Positions 33,803-42,977 of a stretch of 64,000 bases of DNA are shown here, piece by piece. Location of the stretch: the NCBI RefSeq assembly GCF_032490495.1, contig NZ_JAVYJB010000006.1, forward strand, positions 62,001 to 126,000, given 5' to 3'. The notes under the pieces were generated by a model. The model made no database searches. It was not told the DNA's origin and saw only the letters and a list, made by a program, of their open reading frames with translations. The DNA comes from Pilosibacter fragilis (GTDB taxonomy: Bacteria; Bacillota; Clostridia; Lachnospirales; Lachnospiraceae). How positions within the stretch are numbered: position 1 is the first letter of the stretch; each line of letters begins with the position of its first letter. A program made the position numbers and the translations under genes.

Positions 33803-35302
33803 TTACCTGTTTAATGTCTCGATAAATTTTCCAAATGCCTCACGCCCCGCCTCTGTGCGCTTATAAACGCCCGCATCCTCAAGGACATTCGCGAACACAT
33901 GGCCGACCTCATCCTGTAAGATCTCCATCACATTATCCTTTGTGATCTTCGCATATTTCGGAAGGAACTCTTCTACCCAGTCTGCATGTTTTGCGATGGA
34001 TTCCTCGCTGCGGATGTCCTTTCCTTCCACGATATAGTCGGCAAGCAGGGCAAGCTCATCCTTCAATCTCGACGGAAGAACTGCCAGGCCCATGACTTCG
34101 ATGAGTCCGATGTTCTCTTTCTTGATGTGGTGGAGCTTCGGGTTCGGATGGAACAGACCTAACGGACGTTCCTCCGTGGTGCGGTTATTTCTCAGTACCA
34201 GATCCAGCTCAAACTTTCCGCCACGGAATCTCGCGATCGGGGTGATCGTGTTATGTGGCTCCCCGTCTGTCTCCGCGTAGATATCCGCGTCCGCGTCTGT
34301 ATATCCGCGCCATGCAGTTAAGATCTTATCCGCAAGATCCACAAGGCGTTCTTTCTTCTCACTGCGGATCCTGATCACGGACATCGGCCATTTTACGATT
34401 CCTGCTTCCACATCCTCGTAACCGCTCACTGTAAAACTTTTCTCCACCGGTGCTTTCGCCATCGCGAAGGTGTATCTTCCGCCCTGGAAATGGTCGTGGG
34501 TCAGGATGGAACCGCCGACGATCGGGAGATCCGCGTTGGATCCCAGGAAATAATGCGGGAACATGGTCACAAAATCAAATAACTTTTTGAACGTATTCCG
34601 GTCGATCTTCATCGGGGTGTGTTTTCCGTTGAAGACGATGCAGTGCTCATTATAGTAGACGTACGGGGAATACTGGAAGCCCCAGGACTCGCCGTTTAAG
34701 GTCAGCGGAATGATCCGGTGGTTGTTTCTCGCCGGATGGTTGATTCGGCCCGCGTAGCCCACGTTTTCCATACAGAGCAGGCATTTCGGATATCCGCTCT
34801 GCTTCATGGTTTTTGCAGCGGCGATAGCTTTCGGGTCTTTCTCAGGCTTTGAGAGGTTTACCGTGATGTCCAGGTCGCCGTACTCCGTCTTCGTGATCCA
34901 CTTCAAGTCCTTGCAGACACGGTAGCGGCGGATATAGTCGGAGTCCTGGCTCAGTTTGTAGAAATAAGCCGTTGCGTCCTCCGGGGATTTTTCATACTCC
35001 CCGCGGAATTTCTTTACAACCTCGCTTGGGCGCGGCATCAGGCAGTTCATGAGTCTCGTGTCAAAAAGATCCCGGTATACGACGCTGTTGTTTTCAAGGA
35101 TCCCCTGCTCTGCAGCGTAGTCGGTGAGCGCGTTTAACGTATCTTCCAGGCTGATCTCGTCTGTAATCTCGCCAGGCTCCTCGTATTCGGACATTTTCAG
35201 TACTTCCAGGATCTGGTTTCTTGCGTAGATCTCATCTTCGGCTTCGATAAGTCCGGTCGTTCTGCCGTACTGAACCAGTTTCTTTATTGACATTTCAATC
35301 AT
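33803..35302 (-). CDS. galT: UDP-glucose--hexose-1-phosphate uridylyltransferase (class II)
   Basis: 499-residue Leloir-pathway enzyme exchanging UMP between UDP-glucose and galactose 1-phosphate. Length and sequence are those of the Gram-positive class II GalT. Visible conserved parts are KCLLCMENVGYAGRINHPARNNHRIIPL, HCIVFNGKHTPMKIDR, the ILTHDHFQGG segment carrying the active-site HxH-type motif, and GLFHPNPKLHHIKKENIGLIEVMGLAVLP. GGAGG lies nine bases before the ATG at 35300-35302. No galK or galE is adjacent. Confidence 0.95.
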   Translation of the reverse strand: MIEMSIKKLVQYGRTTGLIEAEDEIYARNQILEVLKMSEYEEPGEITDEISLEDTLNALTDYAAEQGILENNSVVYRDLFDTRLMNCLMPRPSEVVKKFRGEYEKSPEDATAYFYKLSQDSDYIRRYRVCKDLKWITKTEYGDLDITVNLSKPEKDPKAIAAAKTMKQSGYPKCLLCMENVGYAGRINHPARNNHRIIPLTLNGESWGFQYSPYVYYNEHCIVFNGKHTPMKIDRNTFKKLFDFVTMFPHYFLGSNADLPIVGGSILTHDHFQGGRYTFAMAKAPVEKSFTVSGYEDVEAGIVKWPMSVIRIRSEKKERLVDLADKILTAWRGYTDADADIYAETDGEPHNTITPIARFRGGKFELDLVLRNNRTTEERPLGLFHPNPKLHHIKKENIGLIEVMGLAVLPSRLKDELALLADYIVEGKDIRSEESIAKHADWVEEFLPKYAKITKDNVMEILQDEVGHVFANVLEDAGVYKRTEAGREAFGKFIETLNR

Positions 35303-35360
35303 GATCGAATTCCTCCGTTTTTTTACGGTATATTGACAGATTTAAGTATAACGTGCGTAT

Positions 35361-35468
35361 CTTCTTGTTTTCGCTGCACAAAAACAAGAAGCACAGGGCG
35401 GCCGCCCTATATCAATCTGCTCTGCAAAAACACTTATACAAGTAAACTTGCAGCGCGTTTTTTGCAGA
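35361..35468. repeat. Three stem-loops upstream of galT
   Basis: CTTCTTGTTTT / AAAACAAGAAG (35361-35391, perfect 11-bp arms), the 12-bp palindrome GGGCGGCCGCCC (35396-35407), and TCTGCAAAAA / TTTTTTGCAGA (35421-35468). They fill the gap between the galT promoter region and the Gx transporter stop. The first could act as a terminator on either strand. Confidence 0.65.
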
Positions 35469-35538
35469 ACAAATTGCCGCACCTGCAACCTGTTACATTT
35501 TATTATAATAAATTTACCACCCTAATACAATCGCTATT

Positions 35539-36057
35539 TTATTTTTTTATCCCCCGCATCGCACGCTGAAGCCGCTCCGTAATGATTCCGCCGACGATTC
35601 CGATCAGTGTTCCCGCGATGCATCCGGCTGCCAGAAGAAATGGCAGATAATAAAATACCCCTGGTGTCTGGACGATAACTGCCGCAAAGGTGATCTGGCC
35701 GATATTGTGGGCAATACCGCCAAGAACGCTGATGCTGACCTGGGAGAGTTTTCCGGTCTCCTTCAATACCGCCATCACAAACAAGCTTAAAAAGCTTCCA
35801 GACAGCCCATAGATCATGCTGTAGGGATTTCCAAATGACAGTCCCACAAGAACGATGCGGATCAGGGTCACGGCGATAGTTCCGGGGATTCCAATTAAAT
35901 AGAGCCCCACCACCGTTACAAGGTTCGCCAGTCCCAGCTTTATGCCTGGGACTGGGATCGGGATGGGAATCATTGTCTCAACAAAACTCAGCACCATGGC
36001 AAGGGCAATCAGGAGCCCATACAATGCCACAGTTATTGCCTTTTTTTCTCGATTCAT
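35539..36057 (-). CDS. Gx transporter family membrane protein (HepI-like)
   Basis: 172-residue protein with about five membrane helices, opening ALYGLLIALAMVLSFVETMIPIPIPVPGIKLGLANLV, the pattern of Gx transporters (also called heptaprenyl diphosphate synthase component I; S-component-like). Such genes often accompany NusG-II and ApbE genes, here divergent at 36251-37744. Members are thought to move a small substrate related to flavin or quinone metabolism; this is inference from neighbourhood. Confidence 0.85.
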   Translation of the reverse strand: MNREKKAITVALYGLLIALAMVLSFVETMIPIPIPVPGIKLGLANLVTVVGLYLIGIPGTIAVTLIRIVLVGLSFGNPYSMIYGLSGSFLSLFVMAVLKETGKLSQVSISVLGGIAHNIGQITFAAVIVQTPGVFYYLPFLLAAGCIAGTLIGIVGGIITERLQRAMRGIKK

Positions 36058-36077
36058 CGGATCTATTCTCCTCTTTC

Positions 36078-36106
36078 TTGACTTTCAAAAGTTCATTTGT
36101 TAGAAT
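36078..36106 (+). promoter_or_regulatory. Sigma-A promoter of apbE
   Basis: -35 TTGACT, 17-bp spacer, -10 TAGAAT. The leader of about 140 nt contains a hairpin AGGCAC / GTGCCT near 36149-36163. Confidence 0.6.
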
Positions 36107-36250
36107 AAACCGGATATCCGGCAGTGCAGCTTCTGATATTTTGTACGACAGGCACGAGTGCCTGCTGCGGTCTGCGTTTTCGTATTAATATACAAAATTT
36201 CCGCTGTCGAATGAGCTTATAATATTTATCGTACAGGAAGTATATAACAC

Positions 36251-37279
36251 ATGAATAAAAAAACAATATTTGGCCTCTGTGCCGCCGGTCTCCTCTTTGT
36301 TTCCGGCATGACATTGAGCGGATGTGGAACAAGCAGCGGACCGGGACTTCTCACACAGGAGACTCCTCTCAGCCGTTCCGATTTTCTGCTCAACACCTTC
36401 GTCACCATCACGCTCTACGATTCCGACGACTCCTCTATCTTAGACGATTCGATGGCACTTTGTAAAGAGTATGAGAATATTTTCAGCAAGACCTTAGAGA
36501 CCAGCGAGCTCTACAAGATCAACCATCGGACCTCCGACACTGTCACGGTCTCCGACGACATGGCAGCGCTTCTGGCAAAAGGTCTGGAATACTGCGAGAA
36601 ATCTGACGGTGCCTTTGACATTACGATCGAGCCGTTGAGTTCCCTCTGGAATTTCACAAGCGGCGAGGCCGTGATCCCGGATGAAGCAGACATCGAAGCA
36701 GATATTCCGAAGGTGGATTACCACAACCTCGTCCTCTCCGGAAATACGCTGACATTCCTCTCCCCGGATACCACCATCGACCTGGGTTCCATCGCGAAGG
36801 GCTATATCGCCGACCGGATCAAGGAACAGCTCCTGGATGCCGGTGTGGAGAGCGCCATTATCAATCTCGGCGGAAACGTCCTCTGCATGGGCGAAAAGCC
36901 GGACGGAAGCAAATTCAACATCGGGCTGCAGAAACCTTTTGCGGACAGGGATGAGACATTTGAGGTGCTTGGGATCAAGGATCTCTCCGTCGTGACATCC
37001 GGTGTCTACGAGCGGCATTTTGAGATCGACGGAAAGAATTACCATCACATTTTAAACCCGGCAACCGGGTATCCTTACGATAATGGACTGATCTCCGTGA
37101 CGATCCTCTCCGAGGAGTCCGTTGACGGGGATGGTCTCTCCACCACCTGCTTTTCCCTTGGCCTGGAAAAAGGACTGGAGCTTGCGAATTCCCTGGATGG
37201 AATCTACGCATGCTTTATCGATGAGGATTACAATGTTTACTATTCGGATGGAATGGAAGACTTTATTATCAAACAGTAA
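36251..37279 (+). CDS. apbE: FAD:protein FMN transferase (ApbE-type lipoprotein)
   Basis: 342-residue exported lipoprotein that covalently attaches FMN from FAD to Thr/Ser in SGAT-type motifs of extracytoplasmic flavoproteins. Lipobox LSGC puts the lipidated cysteine at residue 25. The ApbE domain shows LNTFVTITLYD, the DLGSIAKGYIADRI motif (about 176-190), NLGGNVLCMG and HILNPATGYPYDNGL (Mg/FAD site). A plausible client in this window is the reductase at 61831-64000, which carries two SGAT motifs. A NusG-II protein gene follows on the same strand. Confidence 0.95.
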   Translation: MNKKTIFGLCAAGLLFVSGMTLSGCGTSSGPGLLTQETPLSRSDFLLNTFVTITLYDSDDSSILDDSMALCKEYENIFSKTLETSELYKINHRTSDTVTVSDDMAALLAKGLEYCEKSDGAFDITIEPLSSLWNFTSGEAVIPDEADIEADIPKVDYHNLVLSGNTLTFLSPDTTIDLGSIAKGYIADRIKEQLLDAGVESAIINLGGNVLCMGEKPDGSKFNIGLQKPFADRDETFEVLGIKDLSVVTSGVYERHFEIDGKNYHHILNPATGYPYDNGLISVTILSEESVDGDGLSTTCFSLGLEKGLELANSLDGIYACFIDEDYNVYYSDGMEDFIIKQ

Positions 37280-37369
37280 TATTTAGATCAGACAGTCTCC
37301 CGGATTTTTTGCCCGGCGCTGATGCAAAACACGAAACAGTTACCATTACACTATTTTCAGGGATTTTTT

Positions 37370-37744
37370 ATGACAGAAAGCAAAGATACGAAACAGAAAC
37401 TTTTAAAAAAACAGGATATGATCCTGATCGCCGTAATACTTGCGGCAGCCGTTCTTCTTTTTCTCGGGGCAAAATTGATGCATAAAAGCCCTGCGGAGAT
37501 CGTTGAAGTTTCCGTCGATGGAAAAGTAGTCGAAATCCTCGATCTCGCAAAAGATCAGGAACTCACTATAGACAGCGTGTCCGGCGGCACAAACCACCTG
37601 ATCATCAAAGATAGGGAGGCGTGGGTCTCCGAGGCCACATGCCCCGACAAGATCTGTGTCCACCAGGGAAAGATCCATCTGGACGGCGAGATCATCGTCT
37701 GCCTGCCCAATAAGATGACGGCACAGATCAAGAGCAGAAAATAG
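37370..37744 (+). CDS. NusG domain II protein (membrane-anchored)
   Basis: The likely start is the ATG at 37370 (124 residues); an upstream in-frame ATG at 37322 adds 16 unlikely residues. One membrane helix (about 18-36, MILIAVILAAAVLLFLG) is followed by an extracytoplasmic NusG_II domain with the conserved CPDKICVHQG block and VCLPNKM. Despite the name, these are not transcription factors. They accompany ApbE and flavinylated reductases in Clostridia, with an unclear role. Relative of the protein at 61487-61834. Confidence 0.88.
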   Translation: MTESKDTKQKLLKKQDMILIAVILAAAVLLFLGAKLMHKSPAEIVEVSVDGKVVEILDLAKDQELTIDSVSGGTNHLIIKDREAWVSEATCPDKICVHQGKIHLDGEIIVCLPNKMTAQIKSRK

Positions 37745-37800
37745 ACAGTGCAGTCAGTGCGGTAAGCGTGCAAAATTGCTGAACAATTAGTCTGAAATTG

Positions 37801-37866
37801 TGACTGTTCTGCAGGTCTGCGCACTTACTGCGCTGACTGTAAGAAAACATAAGCCGGAAGGCAAAA
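37801..37866 (+). repeat. Dispersed intergenic repeat, partial copy C
   Basis: Matches the first half of the long copies: CTGTTCTGCAGGTCTGCGC, CTTACTGCGCTGACTGTAAG, AAAACATAAGCCGGAAGGCA. It ends where a terminator begins. Confidence 0.65.
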
Positions 37867-37900
37867 AACCTGAGAGGTCTCAACACAGCTCCTCAGGTTT
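37866..37900. terminator. Bidirectional terminator between NusG-II and HD genes
   Basis: AAACCTGAG / CTCAGGTTT with T runs on both strands, serving the plus-strand apbE-NusG-II unit and the minus-strand HD hydrolase. Confidence 0.8.
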
Positions 37901-37926
37901 TTATTATACTGGTCAGCAATACGCTC

Positions 37927-38529
37927 TTACTCCGCCAACCCCATCTTCTTCATCTCTTCCGCAACGGAATCCTCGCAGGATCTCATGGCGAGGATCGTCA
38001 TTTCCATTAACTTCGGCAGTTCCCAGCCGAGATTCCCGGCACCTTTTGTGATGACGTCCCTGGAACATCCTGCAGCAAATTTCTTATCTTTAAATTTCTT
38101 CTTTAAGCTGGACACTTCCATGTCCTTCGTACTCTTTGATGGGCGCATCTTCGCTGCCGCCCAGATCAGACCGGTCAGCTCATCTGCCGCGAAGAGGACT
38201 TTTTCCATCTCGTGCTCCGGCTTCGCGTCGATCCACTCGTGGATTCCGTATCCGTGGCTGCAGACCGCATGGATCACCTCATCCTCGGCTCCGCCCTCTT
38301 TTAAAAGACGCGGCGCGATCAGGCAGTGCTCCTCCGGATACTCCTCGAAATCGATATCATGAAGGATTCCGCAGATCTCCCAGAATCCGGCCTCATCTCC
38401 GTATCCGAGTTCATTCGCGTACCATTTTAAAACGCCCCCGACAGTCAGGCCATGGAGAATATGGAATGGCTCTTTGTTGTATTTTCTGAGGAGCGCGATG
38501 GCGTCCTCTCTCGTCAGTTTTGTCTGCAT
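37927..38529 (-). CDS. HD-domain hydrolase
   Basis: 200-residue cytosolic protein with an HD metal-dependent phosphohydrolase fold: HILHGLTVGGVLKW supplies the first histidine (about 23-26), CGILHDIDFEEYP the HD pair (about 57), HAVCSHGYG a third histidine (about 90) and ADELTGLIWA the last aspartate (about 115). The substrate could be a nucleotide or phosphomonoester; not predictable. Such stand-alone HD proteins are common in Lachnospiraceae. Confidence 0.88.
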   Translation of the reverse strand: MQTKLTREDAIALLRKYNKEPFHILHGLTVGGVLKWYANELGYGDEAGFWEICGILHDIDFEEYPEEHCLIAPRLLKEGGAEDEVIHAVCSHGYGIHEWIDAKPEHEMEKVLFAADELTGLIWAAAKMRPSKSTKDMEVSSLKKKFKDKKFAAGCSRDVITKGAGNLGWELPKLMEMTILAMRSCEDSVAEEMKKMGLAE

Positions 38530-38560
38530 GATTTTATGCCTCCGTACTTATAAATTTTCT

Positions 38561-38587
38561 GTAACTGATATGTACCTTCATAGTTAC
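38561..38587. repeat. Solo end of the dispersed repeat (F)
   Basis: GTAACTGATATGTACCTTCATAGTTAC differs only in four or five loop bases from the start of the long copy at 42978. Confidence 0.55.
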
Positions 38588-38704
38588 CAATTATCTTTCT
38601 TATCAGTATAACAGAATATTCCTATAATTCAAGTATGATAGTAGGATTTTTATAACATTTTAAAACAGGCCCATTCATCGATTCATGTCTGGAAAAATAG
38701 ACCT

Positions 38705-40090
38705 CTACATCCAGAATTTTTCCATCACGATCTTCTCCGCATACTCAAAGTCCCAAAGTTCAACATTCCCGGCTGTCACCACCGGATCACTGTCGATGAC
38801 GATCCCGTCGACCATGTAATCCCGCTGTCCCACCGGCGTTCCTTCCCGGACCGGAGCATGGAGCGATTTTGCGATCTTTGTCCTTACCTGGACCTTCTCA
38901 TCGTTTCCCAGCAGAACACGGAGAGGGGTCTTATCCGCGTTTTCAGTCCCGATCTCTACCTTAACCCTGTACCCCACGCCATTTTCCACCGGAACTGCAG
39001 TTTCCTCCCCGAGTCCCTTTTTCTCTATCTCCTTATACTCAAAGTTTTTATCCCCGTATGTCACAAGTTTCCGCACATCCTGCCACTTATAGGTCTTGTG
39101 GGGCGGCCACCCGCAGCCCAGAAGCGCCGCTATGAACAGCTTCTTCCCCTTTTTCACTGCACCAACATAACAGTATCCAGCCTTTCCCGTGAATCCGGTC
39201 TTTCCACTGACCGCACCTTCCATGGATGTCAGGAGAGCATTATGATTGACGCAGGAGAAACTCCGTATCCCGGAAAGGTCGGAAAAGGCGTGGGACGGTG
39301 CTCTTGTGATGGCAAGGAACTCTTCTTTTGCCGGGGAGAGCACGATGCAGTATCTGAGGATCCGCGCCAGGTCTGCCGCAGTGGTGGAATGAATCTTCCC
39401 ACTCTCCTTATCCTCCGCATCCAACCCGTTGGGCGTCAGAAAATATGTATCATCACAGCCAAGTTCCGCTGCCTTCCTGTTCATCATGTCCGCGAAATCT
39501 TCCACGCTGCCCCCGACCGCTTCCGCGATGGCCACTGCGGTGTCATTGTGGGATTCCAGCATCAGGGAGTAAAGAAGGTCTTCCAGTCGGTATTTCTCCC
39601 CTTCTCTCACATGCAGCTTCACCTCCGGCATGGTCGCCGCCCGGTCTGAGATCCCGACTTCCGTGTCCAGCCCGGCATTCTCCAGGGCAAGGATGCAGGT
39701 CATGATCTTCGTGGTGCTGGCCATGGGAAGGACTTCCATCTCGTTTTTTCCGTACAGAATCCGCCCTGTATCGCCGTCAAGCAGGACAGCGGAGTGAGAA
39801 TTCAGGTTCAGCGGATCGGTCTTCACCTTCGATCGCACCACCGCTGATTCCAGCGTCTCCCCATTCTCGGACCGGATCACCGATACGACCGGATCCTGTG
39901 CAGCCTGCAGCCCGCTGCTTTCCCTGTATAAATGATCTCCGGGAACTGCCGCTGCCAAAAGCAGGAGTCCCCCCAGGCACAACTGCAGAATCGGGGATGG
40001 TCCGGGTCTGCGTTTTTCCTTTTCTTTCCCCAAGGTCCATTCACTGAGCCGCGCCAGCACCATTCCTGCTATATTTTTATTTTTCCACAT
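38705..40090 (-). CDS. D-alanyl-D-alanine carboxypeptidase (S11 family)
   Basis: 461 residues with an N-terminal membrane anchor (about 32-50). The penicillin-binding catalytic set is complete: STTK (in MASTTKIMTCILALEN, about 127), SHN (in LMLESHNDTAVAIAE) and KTG (in GKTGFTGKAGYC). It trims the terminal D-Ala from peptidoglycan pentapeptides outside the membrane. The C-terminal part (about 350-450) is the beta-rich domain of this class. The basic, charged N-terminal cytoplasmic stretch before the helix (EKEKRRPGPS) is longer than in classic DacA, so this may be the DacF or DacB type. Confidence 0.92.
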   Translation of the reverse strand: MWKNKNIAGMVLARLSEWTLGKEKEKRRPGPSPILQLCLGGLLLLAAAVPGDHLYRESSGLQAAQDPVVSVIRSENGETLESAVVRSKVKTDPLNLNSHSAVLLDGDTGRILYGKNEMEVLPMASTTKIMTCILALENAGLDTEVGISDRAATMPEVKLHVREGEKYRLEDLLYSLMLESHNDTAVAIAEAVGGSVEDFADMMNRKAAELGCDDTYFLTPNGLDAEDKESGKIHSTTAADLARILRYCIVLSPAKEEFLAITRAPSHAFSDLSGIRSFSCVNHNALLTSMEGAVSGKTGFTGKAGYCYVGAVKKGKKLFIAALLGCGWPPHKTYKWQDVRKLVTYGDKNFEYKEIEKKGLGEETAVPVENGVGYRVKVEIGTENADKTPLRVLLGNDEKVQVRTKIAKSLHAPVREGTPVGQRDYMVDGIVIDSDPVVTAGNVELWDFEYAEKIVMEKFWM

Positions 40091-40145
40091 TTTTCAGAAC
40101 TTCCGCCGCATATTTGTAACAGCATATGCGGATGTTTTCTGAGAC

Positions 40146-40174
40146 TTGCCGGACAATTTTTCCTATGATACAAT
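40146..40174 (+). promoter_or_regulatory. Sigma-A promoter of the RluA-type gene
   Basis: -35 TTGCCG, 17-bp spacer, -10 TACAAT, leader of about 110 nt. Confidence 0.6.
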
Positions 40175-40293
40175 GAAATACGCTGAAATAACTTTGAGAT
40201 CATTTCTACGTGTCCGTGATGTTATGCAGCCGAAATATCTGCGGACATCTGGTGTGTTGAATTATTATATTTTTAAATAAAAAGGGATTTATC

Positions 40294-41217
40294 ATGAATA
40301 TCGTTTTGATTTACACAATTAAAGAAGCCGACAGCGGTCGTTCCATCGCCGCCTTTCTCATGGATTCCGGCTATTCTTCCCGCCTGGTGGTTCATCTTCG
40401 AAACACCGAGGGCAGTTTTCTCCTAAACGGAAAAACTGTTTTTTCCAACACAGTCCTTCAGCCGAAAGATCAGTTGCGCGTCCATGTCACGGAGAAAAAA
40501 ACTTCCGACCAGATTGTCCCTGTTCCCATGGACCTCTCCGTCGTTTTTGAAGACGAACATGTTCTCGTGATCGATAAACCTGCCGGAATGCCGGTCCACC
40601 CGTCCCAGGGACACTATGAGAATACCCTGGCAAACGGGATTGCATGGTATTACAGGAATGAGGAGTCTCCTTTCGTGTTCCGGGCCGTAAACCGGCTGGA
40701 CCGGGACACATCAGGGCTTGTGCTTCTCGCAAAGAATCCCTACAGTTCCTGCGTTCTCTCTGATGCCGTGAAGGACCACACGATTCACAGGGAGTACGCC
40801 GCCATCGTCTCCGGGAAGACGGACGCATCCGGCACCATCGATCTTCCGATCGCAAGAAAGGACGGCTCCACCATCGAGCGGGTCTTGGATCCAGAGCGGG
40901 GTGAGACCGCTATAACCCATTACCGGACATTTGCCTACAACAAGAACGCTGACCTCTCCTTCATCCGCCTCCTCCTGGAGACAGGAAGGACACACCAGAT
41001 CCGCGTCCATATGAAAGCCATCGGGCATCCGCTGCCAGGGGATTTTCTCTACTGCCCGGACTACCGTTTTATCGACCGTCAGCCGCTCCATTCCACATAT
41101 TTAAGCTTTTCCCATCCGGTGACCGGAGAAAAGCTTGAGTTCTCCGCCCCGCTGCCGGGGGACATGAGGAAACTGTTTCCAAACATAAAAGATCCGTCAG
41201 GTCCTGTCTTTTATTAA
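40294..41217 (+). CDS. RluA-family rRNA/tRNA pseudouridine synthase
   Basis: 307-residue cytosolic enzyme isomerising specific uridines to pseudouridine. The N-terminal S4-like region (about 10-70) precedes the catalytic core with LVIDKPAGMPVHPSQGH, the RLDRDTSGLVLLAKN motif holding the catalytic Asp (about 133) and the TGRTHQIRVHMKAIGHPLPGD block. Fits the RluD/YlyB branch, but the target base is not derivable. AAAGGG lies shortly before the ATG. Followed by a small AGATCC / GGATCT hairpin with a T-rich tail. Confidence 0.94.
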   Translation: MNIVLIYTIKEADSGRSIAAFLMDSGYSSRLVVHLRNTEGSFLLNGKTVFSNTVLQPKDQLRVHVTEKKTSDQIVPVPMDLSVVFEDEHVLVIDKPAGMPVHPSQGHYENTLANGIAWYYRNEESPFVFRAVNRLDRDTSGLVLLAKNPYSSCVLSDAVKDHTIHREYAAIVSGKTDASGTIDLPIARKDGSTIERVLDPERGETAITHYRTFAYNKNADLSFIRLLLETGRTHQIRVHMKAIGHPLPGDFLYCPDYRFIDRQPLHSTYLSFSHPVTGEKLEFSAPLPGDMRKLFPNIKDPSGPVFY

Positions 41218-41220
41218 GGC

Positions 41221-41337
41221 AGATCCCGGCGGATCTTATTTACGCGAACAACGAGCCAAAGTCCGCGCATGCGCGGGACCTTGGCGACTGTCGCGATAAC
41301 AAGGGGAAACTCGCGAAGCGTGTTTTCGCTTGTTTCC
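41221..41337. repeat. Hairpin series after the pseudouridine synthase
   Basis: AGATCC-CGGC-GGATCT then TATTT (41221-41241) can end the plus transcript. Next are GCCAAAGTC / GACCTTGGC around the GCGCATGCGC palindrome (41255-41285) and GAAACTCGCGAA / TTCGCTTGTTTC (41306-41337). The latter two belong to neither gene and resemble GCGAAGCG-type palindromes seen at 2.9, 49.5 and 61.4 kb. Confidence 0.6.
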
Positions 41338-41413
41338 ATGTCCGGTTCTTTTCTGGCTCTATATCCTTTTTACAGTAATGTAAAAGCAAAAACTTATCTC
41401 TTAATGCGTATCA

Positions 41414-42904
41414 TCAACCACCCTGAATCCTAAGTCCTTTCGGATAGTGATTCTTCAGCATCCCGCCAGCCGCCTTCGCAAACCCCAGTGACATGCCGCC
41501 GGTAGTCACAAGAACCCAGCCTTTTGCCGGGATGTTCGGTTCTTCAAGATCCTCCGCCCGCAATGTCTCTCCACGGAGATACCGCAGCGCAAGATCCTCC
41601 GATCCGACCTCCACACTCTGTCTCACATCACTTTTTTTCAGTGCCAGAGCCAACGCATGGGACGGCTCAAATCTGTCTTTTTTCGCGCTTCCAAGGTGCA
41701 GGCCCGGTCTCAATACCTTAAGCCCCATAAGACCCGGCATCACCTCCGGGACGAGATACAGGTTCTCTCCAAACATCAGAAATTTCTTTCCATTTTCCAG
41801 ATGTTCCATGTCTTTCAAATTCTCTTTTTCAAATGCCCGGAACGCAGCGACCGCTTCCGTGAGCGCCGCATCCTCTTTCGCACGTCCGTTTTTACGTCCG
41901 CCCTTTTTGCTGTTTTTCTTTCCGTCTGCGTTCTCTGTACGTTCCACAGCATCCCAGGATCTCTCACCTTTCACAAGCAGCGCCATGAAATGCCCCTCTC
42001 CGTCCGCAAGATGCGGCCAGATCCTCACGGTCTTTTTCAGCTCCTCGTTCCCATCTGCCCATTCCGGGTGACCGGCGGAAAAATATTTTGCAAGCTCCGG
42101 CTGCACCACTGAAAACTCCGGATGGCGCTCAAGGAATCTTGCTATGCTCTGCTCGTTCTCCTCGGGCGAAAATGTGCAGGTGGAGTAAACGATCCGCCCG
42201 CCACCCTTTAACATCGCCGCCGCACAGTCCAAGATCCCGTCCTGCAGCCCCGCGCACTGTTTTACATGATCTGGGCTCCACTCATTTCTGGCATTCTCAT
42301 CCTTTCGGAACATTCCTTCGCCGGAACACGGGGCATCCACCACGATCCCGTCAAAAAATTCCGGAAACTCCGGGGCAAGCCGGAACGGATCCATGTTCGT
42401 CACCACGGCATTCTCCACACCGAGGCGCTCAATATTCTGGGACAGGATCTTTGCGCGGGCAGGATGGATCTCATTGCAGACTAAAAGCCCATGTCCTCCC
42501 ATTTTTCCGGCAAGATGAGTGGATTTCCCTCCCGGCGCCGCACAGAGGTCCAGGATCTGCTCTCCGGGCTTTGGAGACAGTGCTTCTGCCACAGACATGG
42601 CGCTTGGTTCCTGGATATAGTATGCCCCAGCCTCGTGGAACGGGTGGCGTCCCGGGCGCATGTCTGCCTCGTAGTAAAATCCCTCTTCTGCCCAGGGAAC
42701 TCTTGCGAGTCCCTTCAGGTAATCTCCAAGGGGTTCTCCTTCCTCCGGCATCTCCCCGCTCTTCTGCTTTAATGGGTTGACCCGCAGACCGAATTTCCGC
42801 TCCGCGTCGTAGCTTTTAAAAAATGATTCCGCATCACTGCCGAGAAGCTTTTTCATCTTCTCCACGAACGCTTCCGGCAGCTCTCTCTTCGTTTCTTTTT
42901 CCAT
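41414..42904 (-). CDS. RsmF-like rRNA cytosine-C5 methyltransferase
   Basis: 496-residue NOL1/NOP2/Sun family m5C methyltransferase. The SAM site is ILDLCAAPGGKSTHLAG (about 117-133) and the two catalytic cysteines are in VDAPCSGEGMFRKDE and YSTCTFSPEENE. A C-terminal RsmF-type ferredoxin-like and PUA-like part (about 340-496) is present, as is a Lys/Arg-rich linker (GKKNSKKGGRKNGRAKE, about 325-341). It probably modifies 16S rRNA, by homology to RsmF. The start lies just after the terminator of the DUF6465 gene. Confidence 0.92.
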   Translation of the reverse strand: MEKETKRELPEAFVEKMKKLLGSDAESFFKSYDAERKFGLRVNPLKQKSGEMPEEGEPLGDYLKGLARVPWAEEGFYYEADMRPGRHPFHEAGAYYIQEPSAMSVAEALSPKPGEQILDLCAAPGGKSTHLAGKMGGHGLLVCNEIHPARAKILSQNIERLGVENAVVTNMDPFRLAPEFPEFFDGIVVDAPCSGEGMFRKDENARNEWSPDHVKQCAGLQDGILDCAAAMLKGGGRIVYSTCTFSPEENEQSIARFLERHPEFSVVQPELAKYFSAGHPEWADGNEELKKTVRIWPHLADGEGHFMALLVKGERSWDAVERTENADGKKNSKKGGRKNGRAKEDAALTEAVAAFRAFEKENLKDMEHLENGKKFLMFGENLYLVPEVMPGLMGLKVLRPGLHLGSAKKDRFEPSHALALALKKSDVRQSVEVGSEDLALRYLRGETLRAEDLEEPNIPAKGWVLVTTGGMSLGFAKAAGGMLKNHYPKGLRIQGG

Positions 42905-42923
42905 AATCTCCTGATCTCAAAAA

Positions 42924-42951
42924 CGCCCGCCGGGGATGATCCCAGCGGGCG
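42924..42951 (-). terminator. Intrinsic terminator upstream of the RsmF-like gene
   Basis: Minus strand CGCCCGCTGGG / CCCCGGCGGGCG followed by TTTTT, about 20 bases before the RsmF-like start; it ends the DUF6465 transcript. Confidence 0.85.
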
Positions 42952-42977
42952 CTCAAGTCCTAAAGTCCTAGTTTCTG

